From Yoonia sediminilitoris (GTDB lineage Bacteria; Pseudomonadota; Alphaproteobacteria; Rhodobacterales; Rhodobacteraceae): 64,000 bases of DNA. The DNA lies in NCBI RefSeq assembly GCF_003058085.1, contig NZ_QBUD01000001.1, positions 496,001 through 560,000 of the forward strand. Direction: 5' to 3'. Position numbers and translations under genes: made by a program. The notes under the pieces were generated by a model. That model saw nothing but the letters and a program-made list of their open reading frames with translations, did not search any database and was not told the origin of the DNA. This document shows, piece after piece, positions 1 to 7,616 of the stretch (position 1 is the stretch's first letter; each line of letters starts with the position of its first letter).

Positions 1-1080
1 AAATTTGAAGCGCATGTGCGCCGTCAGAACGTGCCGTGGCTGACCGCTGATCCGGTCAGTTCGATCAATTTCACGCCGTTGCATGAATTGGATGGCATTA
101 TCACGCCCAACGGGCTGTGCTTTGAACGCCACCATGCAGGTGTCGCTGAGGTGGACCCAAGCCAGCACCGTCTGATGATCAACGGTCTGGTCGACAAGCC
201 GCTGGTTTTCACCATGGAAGACCTGATGCGCTTCCCGCGCGAAAACCACGTGTATTTCCTTGAATGTGCGGCCAACACCGGCATGGAATGGGCCGGTTCA
301 CAGTTGAACGGCTGTCAGTTCACCCACGGCATGATCCACAATGTCATGTATACAGGTGTACCGCTTCGGTTGCTACTTGAGGAAGCTGGCGTCAAGACGT
401 CGGGCAAATGGTTGCTGCCCGAAGGGGCCGATGCCTCTGGTATGACCCGTTCGATCCCGATCGAAAAGGCGATGGATGATTGCCTTGTGGCCTTCAAGAT
501 GAACGGCGAAGCACTGCGCGCCGAGCAGGGCTATCCTGTCAGGCTGGTTGTGCCCGGTTGGGAAGGCAACATGTGGGTCAAATGGCTGCGCCGGATTGAA
601 GTCGGTGATAAGCCTTGGCACCATCGCGAGGAAACCAGCAAATATACCGATCTTCTGGCCAACGGTCAGGCGCGGCGCTTCACCTGGGAGATGGACGCAA
701 AATCCGTCATCACCAGCCCAAGTCCGCAAATGCCAATCAAACACGGCCCCGGTCGGGTGGTCGTCACAGGTGTCGCATGGTCCGGTCGCGGGACGATCCC
801 GCGGGTCGATGTGACCACCGATGGCGGCATGAACTGGCATCAGGCCCGCATGTCCGGCCCGTCTTTGGACAAGTCCATGCACCGGTTCTACTACGACTTT
901 GAATGGGACGGAAAGCCGCTGCTGCTGCAAAGCCGTGCCCATGACAGCACTGGCTATGTGCAGCCGACCAAGGAACAGTTGCGCACTGTGCGCGGCGACA
1001 ACTCAATCTATCATAACAATGGCATCCAGACTTGGGCCGTGAACGAGCAAGGGGTGGCTGAAAATGTCGAAATTTCTTAA
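1..1080 (+). CDS. soxC: SoxC, sulfane dehydrogenase molybdenum subunit (5' truncated)
   Basis: Molybdopterin subunit of the periplasmic Sox(CD)2 sulfane dehydrogenase, which oxidises the SoxY-bound sulfane sulfur. The frame is open from base 1 and already inside the conserved domain, so the start and the expected Tat signal lie upstream; 359 residues remain of a family of about 425. The likely Mo-ligand cysteine is in ECAANTG (codon 265-267). The sulfite-oxidase-type motif PGWEGNMWVKWLRR follows, and the C-terminal half fits the dimerisation (Mo-co) domain. The 3' end overlaps soxD by 17 bases, as expected for coupled subunits. The family call is strong. SoxC rather than another sulfite-oxidase relative rests on the soxD-soxE-soxF neighbours. 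Confidence 0.93.
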   Translation, partial: KFEAHVRRQNVPWLTADPVSSINFTPLHELDGIITPNGLCFERHHAGVAEVDPSQHRLMINGLVDKPLVFTMEDLMRFPRENHVYFLECAANTGMEWAGSQLNGCQFTHGMIHNVMYTGVPLRLLLEEAGVKTSGKWLLPEGADASGMTRSIPIEKAMDDCLVAFKMNGEALRAEQGYPVRLVVPGWEGNMWVKWLRRIEVGDKPWHHREETSKYTDLLANGQARRFTWEMDAKSVITSPSPQMPIKHGPGRVVVTGVAWSGRGTIPRVDVTTDGGMNWHQARMSGPSLDKSMHRFYYDFEWDGKPLLLQSRAHDSTGYVQPTKEQLRTVRGDNSIYHNNGIQTWAVNEQGVAENVEIS

Positions 1081-2110
1081 ATTTGCGGCCCCCGTCGGTG
1101 CGTTGATGCTGGCAGTGCCAGCCATGGCGCAGGACAACTACGGTCTGGGTCGCGCGGCCCTGCCCGAGGAGATTGCGGCGTGGGACATCGACGTGCGCCC
1201 CGATGGGCTTGGCCTGCCTGCTGGTAGCGGTGATGTCTGGACGGGCGAGGAAGTCTATGTCGAGAAATGCGCCGCCTGTCATGGTGACTTTGGTGAAGCC
1301 GTCGGACGCTGGCCGGTTCTGGCCGGTGGTCAAGGCACCCTTAGCGACGAAGATCCGGTCAAGACCATCGGCTCTTACTGGCCCTATCTGTCCACCGTTT
1401 ATGACTATGTGAACCGCGCGATGCCGTTTGGCGAAGCGCAATCGCTTGAACCAGACGAGATTTACGCGATCACCGCCTATCTGCTTTACGTCAACGATCT
1501 GGTCGAGGATGATTTCACGCTCAGCAACGATAACTTCCTCGACGTCGAGATGCCGAACGCGGATAATTTCTACATGGATGACCGTGCGGAAACAGAACTG
1601 CCTTTGTTTGCGTCTGCTGATGTCTGCATGGAAAACTGCAAGGACAGCGTTGAAATCATCATGCGTGCGGCAGTGCTGGATGTGACGCCGGAAACAGACA
1701 CAGAAGCAGAGGTAGTCGTCGAAGAGGCTGCTGCTGAAGCAGAGCCTGCGGTCACGGCTGAAGCCGAACCCGCCGTTGTCGCACCCGACCCTGAGTTGGT
1801 TGCTGCTGGCGAAGGTGCGTTTCGTCAGTGCAAATCCTGCCACCAAGTGGGGGAGGGCGCGAAAAACCGCACCGGTCCGCAGCTGAACGGGATCATGGGC
1901 CGCACCATTGGCGTAGTCGACGGTTTCCGCTACTCGCGCACTTTTGCCGAAGCCGCAGAGGCGGGCGAGGTTTGGGATGTCGACAATATGGCGGCATTCC
2001 TTGCTGATCCCCGCGGCGCGATGGAAGGCACCAAGATGTCCTTCCGTGGCGTCCGTAAGGAAGAGGACATCGCCGCCTTGATCGCTTACCTTCAGTCGTT
2101 TGCTGAATGA
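1064..2110 (+). CDS. soxD: SoxD, diheme c-type cytochrome of sulfane dehydrogenase
   Basis: Electron-accepting cytochrome subunit of Sox(CD)2 in the periplasm. The 348-residue protein has a Sec signal peptide (cleavage near AMAQ, residue 23) and two class I cytochrome c domains. Heme motifs are CAACH at residues 69-73 and CKSCH at 256-260. An Ala/Glu/Val-rich linker (about 208-241) joins the domains, and a likely distal Met ligand lies in GTKMSF (Met325). Two-domain architecture and an acidic linker are typical of SoxD. It overlaps soxC upstream and the next cytochrome gene by ATGA, so it is translationally coupled on both sides. Confidence 0.93.
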   Translation: MSKFLKFAAPVGALMLAVPAMAQDNYGLGRAALPEEIAAWDIDVRPDGLGLPAGSGDVWTGEEVYVEKCAACHGDFGEAVGRWPVLAGGQGTLSDEDPVKTIGSYWPYLSTVYDYVNRAMPFGEAQSLEPDEIYAITAYLLYVNDLVEDDFTLSNDNFLDVEMPNADNFYMDDRAETELPLFASADVCMENCKDSVEIIMRAAVLDVTPETDTEAEVVVEEAAAEAEPAVTAEAEPAVVAPDPELVAAGEGAFRQCKSCHQVGEGAKNRTGPQLNGIMGRTIGVVDGFRYSRTFAEAAEAGEVWDVDNMAAFLADPRGAMEGTKMSFRGVRKEEDIAALIAYLQSFAE

Positions 2111-2805
2111 TAGTGCGGCTGCTTCTTGCTCTTGTTCTGCTTGCTGGTACGACTGCGCAGGCAGAACAAGGTGGAGACGCGGCGCGGGGCGAAGAGTTGT
2201 TCAATCAATGCTCCGGCTGTCATCAGGTCGGGCAGGGTGCGGTCGATAGGATCGGTCCGCACCTAAACTTCATTTTTGACCGCGCCGCTGCCACAGCAGA
2301 CGGTTATCGGTACTCCGCCAGCCTCAAGCGTGCCGCCGATGGCGGTCTGGTCTGGAACTATGAAACGCTAGATGCATTCCTGGAAAATCCGCGCGCTATC
2401 GCATCGCGCACAAGGATGAGCTTTCGGGGCATAGACGACCAGCAAGATCGTGACGATCTGCTGGCGTATTTGCGCAAATTCTCTGACGATCCTCAGAACA
2501 TCCCTGAGTCCGCGCCGACTGCGGCTGCGGTCGATCACACTGTTGCGCCGGAAATCCTCGCCATTGTGGGCGATCCGGCCTATGGTGAATATCTGTCTGG
2601 CGAATGCACGTCTTGCCACCAAACCAGCGGTGCAGGTGAAGGTATTCCGTCAATTACGCGCTGGCCCGCAGACGACTTTGTCACGGCGATGCATGCCTAT
2701 AAGGTTGGCGTGCGGGCGCATCCGGTCATGCAGATGATGGCAGGCCGCTTGTCAGACGAAGAAATTGCAGCCCTCGCTGCATATTTCGAGCAAGTCGAAG
2801 AATGA
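2107..2805 (+). CDS. soxE: SoxE-like diheme cytochrome c
   Basis: Exported diheme cytochrome c of 232 residues with a Sec signal peptide (about residues 1-19). Heme motifs are CSGCH (35-39) and CTSCH (167-171), with a probable Met ligand in RTRMSF (Met104). The N-terminal domain closely resembles the C-terminal domain of the preceding SoxD (both carry FRGI/V after the Met), suggesting domain duplication. Position between soxD and the flavoprotein gene matches soxE of Paracoccus-type clusters, where SoxE is thought to pair with the SoxF flavoprotein as an electron acceptor. The soxE name rests mainly on gene order. Confidence 0.82.
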   Translation: MIVRLLLALVLLAGTTAQAEQGGDAARGEELFNQCSGCHQVGQGAVDRIGPHLNFIFDRAAATADGYRYSASLKRAADGGLVWNYETLDAFLENPRAIASRTRMSFRGIDDQQDRDDLLAYLRKFSDDPQNIPESAPTAAAVDHTVAPEILAIVGDPAYGEYLSGECTSCHQTSGAGEGIPSITRWPADDFVTAMHAYKVGVRAHPVMQMMAGRLSDEEIAALAAYFEQVEE

Positions 2806-2822
2806 ATTTCAGGGAGGAAACC

Positions 2823-4082
2823 ATGGCTTTACAAAGAAGAACATTTCTGGGTGTTGCGGCTGCAACAGCGGGCACGCTGGCGGCGCCGATGGTGCTGGCG
2901 CAAGGCAAACCACGCGTCGTTGTTATTGGCGGCGGCGCGGGCGGGGCGACAGTTGCGCGCTATATCGCCAAAGACAGTGACGGCGCGATTGATGTCACAT
3001 TGGTCGAACCGACACGCGCCTATTACACCTGCTTTTTCTCAAACCTCTACATCGGCGGTTTTCGCGAAATGAACGCGCTTGGCCACAGCTACGGCGGGCT
3101 TGCTGCCGGTGGTGTGAATGTTGTGCATGACTGGGCCGTTGGCGTCGATCGGGACGCCAAGACCGTGACCCTCGCTGGCGGTGCCAGTCTCCCCTATGAT
3201 CGGTTGATCCTGTCGCCGGGGATCGATTTTGTTGATGGATCGGTGCCCGGTTGGGACCTGTCTGCGCAAAACGCGATGCCGCACGCCTACAAGGCCGGAT
3301 CACAGACCGAACTGTTGAAAGCGCAGCTGATGGCGATGCCAGAAGGCGGCGTCTTTGCGATGGTCGCCCCGCCAAACCCTTACCGCTGCCCCCCCGGACC
3401 GTACGAGCGGGTGTCGATGGTGGCGCATCTGCTCAAGTCGGTGAATCCGACAGCAAAGATCCTGATCGCCGATCCCAAGGAAAAATTCTCGAAACAGGGA
3501 TTGTTCGAAGAAGGCTGGGCTAACCATTACGACGGTATGATTGAACGGGTCGGCCCTGACTTTGGCGGCGCGAACACGTCTGTTGATCCAGCCGCAATGA
3601 CGGTTGATATCGATGGCGAAGTTACCAAGGTTGATGTTTGCAACGTCATCCCGGCGATGAAAGCCGGACGCATTGCCGATATCGCCGGTGTGACTGACGG
3701 CAACTGGGCCCCGGTAAATGCGGCTGATATGTCGTCGAAGATCGACCCGAACATCTATGTGCTGGGTGATGCATCCGCGCAGGGCGATATGCCGAAATCG
3801 GGCTTTTCGGCCAACAGTCAGGCCAAGGTCTGCGCCAATGCGGTGCGCGGTGCGCTGACAGGGTCAACCGTATTCCCGGCCCGCTTTGCCAATACCTGCT
3901 GGTCGCTCATTGATACCAATGACGGTGTCAAGGTTGGGGCCACCTACGAGGCAACGGACGAAAAGATCGCCAAGGTCGATGGTTTCATCAGTGCCACCGG
4001 CGAAAGCGCCGATGTGCGTGCCGCCACCTATCGCGAGTCCGAAGGTTGGTATGACGGCATCACAGCCGACATGTTTGGCTAG
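2823..4082 (+). CDS. soxF: SoxF, FAD-dependent sulfide dehydrogenase (flavocytochrome c flavoprotein type)
   Basis: Periplasmic flavoprotein related to the FccB subunit of flavocytochrome c sulfide dehydrogenase; SoxF has sulfide dehydrogenase activity in Paracoccus. I chose ATG 2823 because AGGGAGG sits just upstream and the product then starts with a twin-arginine signal (RRTFLG, residues 5-10); an in-frame ATG at 2802 lies before that Shine-Dalgarno. The 419 residues hold a Rossmann motif GGGAGG (36-41), YYTCFFSN with Cys70 at the position expected to bind FAD covalently, Cys189 in PYRCPPGPYER as one redox cysteine, and Cys359 in ANTCWSLI as its likely partner. The FCSD C-terminal domain closes the protein. 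Confidence 0.92.
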   Translation: MALQRRTFLGVAAATAGTLAAPMVLAQGKPRVVVIGGGAGGATVARYIAKDSDGAIDVTLVEPTRAYYTCFFSNLYIGGFREMNALGHSYGGLAAGGVNVVHDWAVGVDRDAKTVTLAGGASLPYDRLILSPGIDFVDGSVPGWDLSAQNAMPHAYKAGSQTELLKAQLMAMPEGGVFAMVAPPNPYRCPPGPYERVSMVAHLLKSVNPTAKILIADPKEKFSKQGLFEEGWANHYDGMIERVGPDFGGANTSVDPAAMTVDIDGEVTKVDVCNVIPAMKAGRIADIAGVTDGNWAPVNAADMSSKIDPNIYVLGDASAQGDMPKSGFSANSQAKVCANAVRGALTGSTVFPARFANTCWSLIDTNDGVKVGATYEATDEKIAKVDGFISATGESADVRAATYRESEGWYDGITADMFG

Positions 4083-4089
4083 AATATGC

Positions 4090-4119
4090 ACCGGGCCTTG
4101 ATCCAGATCAGGGCCCGGT
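4090..4119 (+). terminator. Hairpin after soxF
   Basis: ACCGGGCC (4090-4097) is the exact reverse complement of GGCCCGGT (4112-4119). The inner TGATC/GATCA can extend the stem towards a minimal loop. No T-run follows, so this may be an mRNA-stabilising or attenuating hairpin between soxF and the DUF302 gene rather than a full terminator. Confidence 0.5.
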
Positions 4120-4161
4120 ACGACCTGCGTGCGATATTGTGATTTCAAAAGAGGAGTTCAA

Positions 4162-4590
4162 ATGAGACAGCTTTTTTCAATTCTCGCACTGGGGTTTCTA
4201 GCGAATGCCGCAGTCGCGCAGGACGCCACAACATATCCCTTTGATGGTTCCTTCGATGATGCAACATTCGCTGTTGAAAATGCGATCATCGGCAAGGGCC
4301 TCGTGATTGATTATGTCAGCCACACCGGAGAGATGCTGAATCGGACCGGTGCTGATGTAGGCAGCGATGTCGAGATTTTTGCGGCGGCCGATATTTTTCT
4401 GTTTTGTTCGGCGCAGCTATCGCGTGAGGTGATGGAAGCAGATCACATGAACATCGCCTACTGTCCCTATGGCATCTTTGTTGCAGACCGTGATGGTGCT
4501 GTCATGGTCGGTTATCGCAACTACCCGGATGGTGCGATGCAAAAGGTGCAGGCGCTGCTGGATGAGATTGTCCAAGAGGCTATTCAATAG
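4162..4590 (+). CDS. Exported DUF302-domain protein
   Basis: Small secreted protein of 142 residues. ATG 4162 is preceded by AGAGGAG at a good distance and begins a clear Sec signal peptide ending at AVAQ (about residue 19); an in-frame GTG at 4129 would spoil the signal. The mature part reads as a single DUF302 domain: the conserved core runs from about residue 35 (VENAI) to the end, with two cysteines (FLFCSAQ and NIAYCPYGI) that could form a disulfide. DUF302 has no settled function but recurs in sulfur-oxidation loci. It follows soxF after a hairpin and precedes a sulfur-compound transporter, suggesting a periplasmic sulfur-handling role. Confidence 0.8.
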   Translation: MRQLFSILALGFLANAAVAQDATTYPFDGSFDDATFAVENAIIGKGLVIDYVSHTGEMLNRTGADVGSDVEIFAAADIFLFCSAQLSREVMEADHMNIAYCPYGIFVADRDGAVMVGYRNYPDGAMQKVQALLDEIVQEAIQ

Positions 4591-4632
4591 CGGCGCACGC
4601 CGAACCCAGTATCATTCCCGGTTGCCCCAACC

Positions 4633-5694
4633 ATGCTTGAACAACTGATCGAAACCTATGGCGAAGGGCCTGTGCTGGTTGCATTTGGTGGCCTCGTCGG
4701 AGCGTTATTCGGCGCGATGGCGCAGCATTCGCGCTTTTGCCTGCGTGCCGCCACAATAGAACTTGCAGACGGTCAGTTGGGCAACCGTATGGCCGTTTGG
4801 CTAGTGGCTTTTTCTGCTGCGGTTGTTTGTGTGCAGTCCGCGATCTGGGCAGGCTGGTTGGATGTCAGCGAAAGCCGCCAGTTGGCCAGTCTGGGCAGCA
4901 TGTCCGGGGCGATCATCGGCGGGCTGATGTTCGGCGTTGGCATGATCCTGGCACGTGGCTGCGCCAGCCGGTTGCTGGTGTTGTCCGCAACTGGAAACCT
5001 GCGTGCGATTGTGACGGGACTTGTGCTCACCCTTGTGGCGCAATCGGCCCTGCGCGGCGCTCTTTCACCTGCCAGAGAAACGCTGGCCAGCCTGTGGTCG
5101 GTGCAAGGCGGGGCCGCGCGTGACTTGTTGGCACAGCTGGGACTGTCATCGGGTGCCGCTGCGCTGATCAGCGTGGGTGTGCTTTGCGGGGCATTGGCAT
5201 TTGCCTATCACAGCCATTCGAAGTTTACGCATATTGCCGCAGCGGCAGGGGTCGGGCTGGCCGTGGCGCTTGGCTGGATCGCGACTTATGCCGTCGCGAT
5301 GAATTCCTTTGAAGTGATCGCGATTTCCTCGATCACTTTTACCGGCCCTTCGACCGATACGCTGATGGGTTTGGTCAATAGCACGCAACTGCCGTTGGTC
5401 TTTGGGGTTGGTCTGGTGCCCGGCGTATTCTTTGGCGCGGGTGGCATGGCGCTTGCCACGAAAGAGGCGAAAATCCAGCGCTTTGAAGCCGATACTCCAA
5501 TGGAATATTACCTGATCGGGGCCGCACTGATGGGCTTTGGCAGTATGCTGGCCGGTGGCTGCGCGGTTGGCGCGGGCATGTCAGGTGGGGCGATCTTTGC
5601 GCTGACTGCATGGGTTGCTGTCGGGGCCATGTGGATTGGGGCGATGATTACCCATACAATCATGCGGCAGGAGGTTCAGCTGCAAAAAGCCTGA
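4633..5694 (+). CDS. YeeE/YedE-family sulfur-compound transporter
   Basis: Polytopic inner-membrane protein of 353 residues with about nine or more hydrophobic segments. Three membrane-embedded cysteine motifs are the family hallmark: SRFCLRAA (Cys36), ARGCASRLL (Cys110) and AGGCAVGAG (Cys310). In the thiosulfate transporter TsuA of this family, equivalent cysteines relay thiosulfate by transient S-S-H contacts. Both halves (one YeeE unit each) are present in one polypeptide. Placed after soxF and the DUF302 gene, it most likely moves thiosulfate or another sulfur species across the membrane. The exact substrate is inference. Confidence 0.88.
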   Translation: MLEQLIETYGEGPVLVAFGGLVGALFGAMAQHSRFCLRAATIELADGQLGNRMAVWLVAFSAAVVCVQSAIWAGWLDVSESRQLASLGSMSGAIIGGLMFGVGMILARGCASRLLVLSATGNLRAIVTGLVLTLVAQSALRGALSPARETLASLWSVQGGAARDLLAQLGLSSGAAALISVGVLCGALAFAYHSHSKFTHIAAAAGVGLAVALGWIATYAVAMNSFEVIAISSITFTGPSTDTLMGLVNSTQLPLVFGVGLVPGVFFGAGGMALATKEAKIQRFEADTPMEYYLIGAALMGFGSMLAGGCAVGAGMSGGAIFALTAWVAVGAMWIGAMITHTIMRQEVQLQKA

Positions 5695-5696
5695 AT

Positions 5697-6641
5697 TTAC
5701 TCAAATTCCATCTGTTCATAGACGCGGCCGGCGTTCTTGGTGGCCAGTTCCTCGAACGTGTCCAGATGGGCATAGGGGGATTGGTCGACGTAATACGCCT
5801 CTGCCAGCCCGCCGCCGCTGTCCAGATGTTCACCGATCTTGCCGCGCAGATATTCCAGATAGCCTTTGGTATATTTGCGCACCTGATCCATGTTGGTCGG
5901 ATGGCCGTGACCGGGGATGACGTAAGTGGCTTTCAATGCCTCGAATTCAGTGTCCCACGTGTCCAGCCAATCAAGGGTATAGGTATCTTCAAAGATCGGC
6001 AGCATCCGTTCGTGAAACGCCATATCACCGGCAATCACAAGGCTTTGGTTCGGTAGCCAGACGACCACGTCACCGGCGCTGTGCGATGGCCCAAGATAGC
6101 GCACTTCGATCCGGTAGTCGCCAAGCTCTGTCACATATTCACCGTCAAAGGTCTCGGTCGGGCCGACCAGCGTGGTGCCTGCGTGACGGTCCTTGTTGAC
6201 CCGTTCGGCGGCTTGCAGGATTTGCGCGCCACGATCTTCGAATTCGGCTGCTGCGTCCACATGTGCGATGATCGGCACGCCCTTTTCGGCCCAGTATGAA
6301 TTGCCCAGCATCGCGTGACCTTGGCCATTTTCATCCACGACCAGCACCACAGGTTCGTCAGTGCGCGCCCTGATTTCATCATGCAACGCCGCCGCCAGCC
6401 CGTATGATCCACCGCCATTGATGACAACAACGCCTTCACCGGTGACGATAAAGCTCAGGTTATTGTTATGGCCCGCATTTTCATAGGTTGGCGGGGCGGT
6501 TGCCCCGATTGCCGAAAAAACGCCAGGGATGAATTCGACAGGTGGGCTGTATAGCAGAGAGCCGGGGTACTGATCGGCGATGTCTTCATTAGCCAGCGCG
6601 GTGGTGGCAAGAAATGTCGCGATGGTAGCCAGCCGAATCAT
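5697..6641 (-). CDS. Exported metallo-beta-lactamase-fold protein with degenerate metal motif
   Basis: Secreted protein of 314 residues with a short Sec signal peptide (to about ALA, residue 17) and an MBL fold. Later metal-site elements are present: His187 and Asp191 in GPSHSAGD, Asp206 in AGDMAF, and His245/His247 in IPGHGHP. The first HxHxDH motif, however, reads ENGQGH (104-109), keeping only the last histidine. It overlaps the upstream MBL gene by ATGA, so the two are a coupled pair. Sox clusters of Paracoccus type carry two such genes, soxG and soxH; this could be the SoxH counterpart, but I cannot prove it. Either a single-metal enzyme or a non-hydrolytic protein is possible. Confidence 0.8.
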   Translation of the reverse strand: MIRLATIATFLATTALANEDIADQYPGSLLYSPPVEFIPGVFSAIGATAPPTYENAGHNNNLSFIVTGEGVVVINGGGSYGLAAALHDEIRARTDEPVVLVVDENGQGHAMLGNSYWAEKGVPIIAHVDAAAEFEDRGAQILQAAERVNKDRHAGTTLVGPTETFDGEYVTELGDYRIEVRYLGPSHSAGDVVVWLPNQSLVIAGDMAFHERMLPIFEDTYTLDWLDTWDTEFEALKATYVIPGHGHPTNMDQVRKYTKGYLEYLRGKIGEHLDSGGGLAEAYYVDQSPYAHLDTFEELATKNAGRVYEQMEFE

Positions 6642-7549
6642 GCGTCTTCTCCCACAAATACATAGCTGTCGGCGCGTCGTTCAACTCGGCCCATGCCGCC
6701 GCCGGGCAAATGGTAGCCGATCATGCGCATCTGTTCCGTGGCCAACTGGTCCAGCAGTGACACGCGTGTGGCAACTGCCATGTCCTGATCCTGATCGGAC
6801 CCGGCACGCCATGTCGGACGCTCGAATGCCAGATGATTATTGAGGATGCTATCCCCCACAATCATGGCACTTTCACTGCCAAGACGTACCTCAAAAGCCA
6901 TGTGGCCCGGCGTATGGCCATGGGTTGCACGCGCGGCAACGCCGGGGGCGATTTCGGCGCCATCGCCAAACAGATTGATCCGGTCCGCCAGAATGCCAAG
7001 CCGGTTTGCCGCCCCGACGGCAAAGGTCTGTCTGGCCTCACCAATGGTCGACACGGTGTTCGGGTCGGTCCAGTAGTCGTATTCTTTCTGGCCGATATGG
7101 TAGTTCGCATCGGGAAAATTCAGATCGCCGAAGTCATCGAGCAACCCCCAGATATGATCGGGGTGCGCATGGGTGAACACAACGTCGGTCACATCAAACG
7201 GGTCGACGCCCAGCATATCAAATGCGTCCATCAGCTTGCCAGCGGTGGGCATGAAATCTGGGCCGGCGCCGACGTCAAACAGGATCGTGCGATCACCTGA
7301 CCGCAATAGCGTGACATTGCAGTCCGGTTCAAAGCTATCACCGGTCAGACCATAGCGGGCGAGAATTTCGTCAGCTTCCGGGCCTGCCACGTCGCCCAGC
7401 GAAAAGGACTTGGGCAAGACAAGGTTTCCGTCGCTCAGGGTGTCCAGTCTGGCACCATCGGCAGTCAGCGAGGATTGCGCCCAGACAAGTTGCGGGGCGA
7501 TCGTGGACAAGGCAGCGCCTTGCAGCAGAAAACGGCGTGTGAATTGCAT
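6638..7549 (-). CDS. Tat-exported metallo-beta-lactamase-fold hydrolase
   Basis: Zinc hydrolase of the MBL superfamily, probably periplasmic. Start ATG at 7549 follows a TGAGG element and gives a twin-arginine leader (TRRFLLQ, residues 4-10). Longer in-frame starts upstream only add unrelated residues. The 303-residue product keeps the full motif set: HAHPDH (127-132), His212 and His216 in THGHTPGH, and Asp233 in VGDS. It is the first gene of a two-gene unit with the degenerate MBL gene at 5697-6641. Paired MBL proteins near sox genes (SoxG/SoxH) are known. A persulfide or glutathione-conjugate substrate is conceivable but not shown. Confidence 0.85.
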   Translation of the reverse strand: MQFTRRFLLQGAALSTIAPQLVWAQSSLTADGARLDTLSDGNLVLPKSFSLGDVAGPEADEILARYGLTGDSFEPDCNVTLLRSGDRTILFDVGAGPDFMPTAGKLMDAFDMLGVDPFDVTDVVFTHAHPDHIWGLLDDFGDLNFPDANYHIGQKEYDYWTDPNTVSTIGEARQTFAVGAANRLGILADRINLFGDGAEIAPGVAARATHGHTPGHMAFEVRLGSESAMIVGDSILNNHLAFERPTWRAGSDQDQDMAVATRVSLLDQLATEQMRMIGYHLPGGGMGRVERRADSYVFVGEDA

Positions 7550-7616
7550 GTCGGCCTCATATTCATGTTTGTGAATGTTAGCACGCCAGGCGACGCGAAG
7601 GCAAGCCGCAAGGTGG

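Noticed and set aside
764..1846. Long open frame of 360 codons on the minus strand across soxC and soxD
   Set aside because: It is antisense to two clear genes with heme and Mo motifs, has no ribosome site and no recognisable domain. High-GC third positions create such frames.
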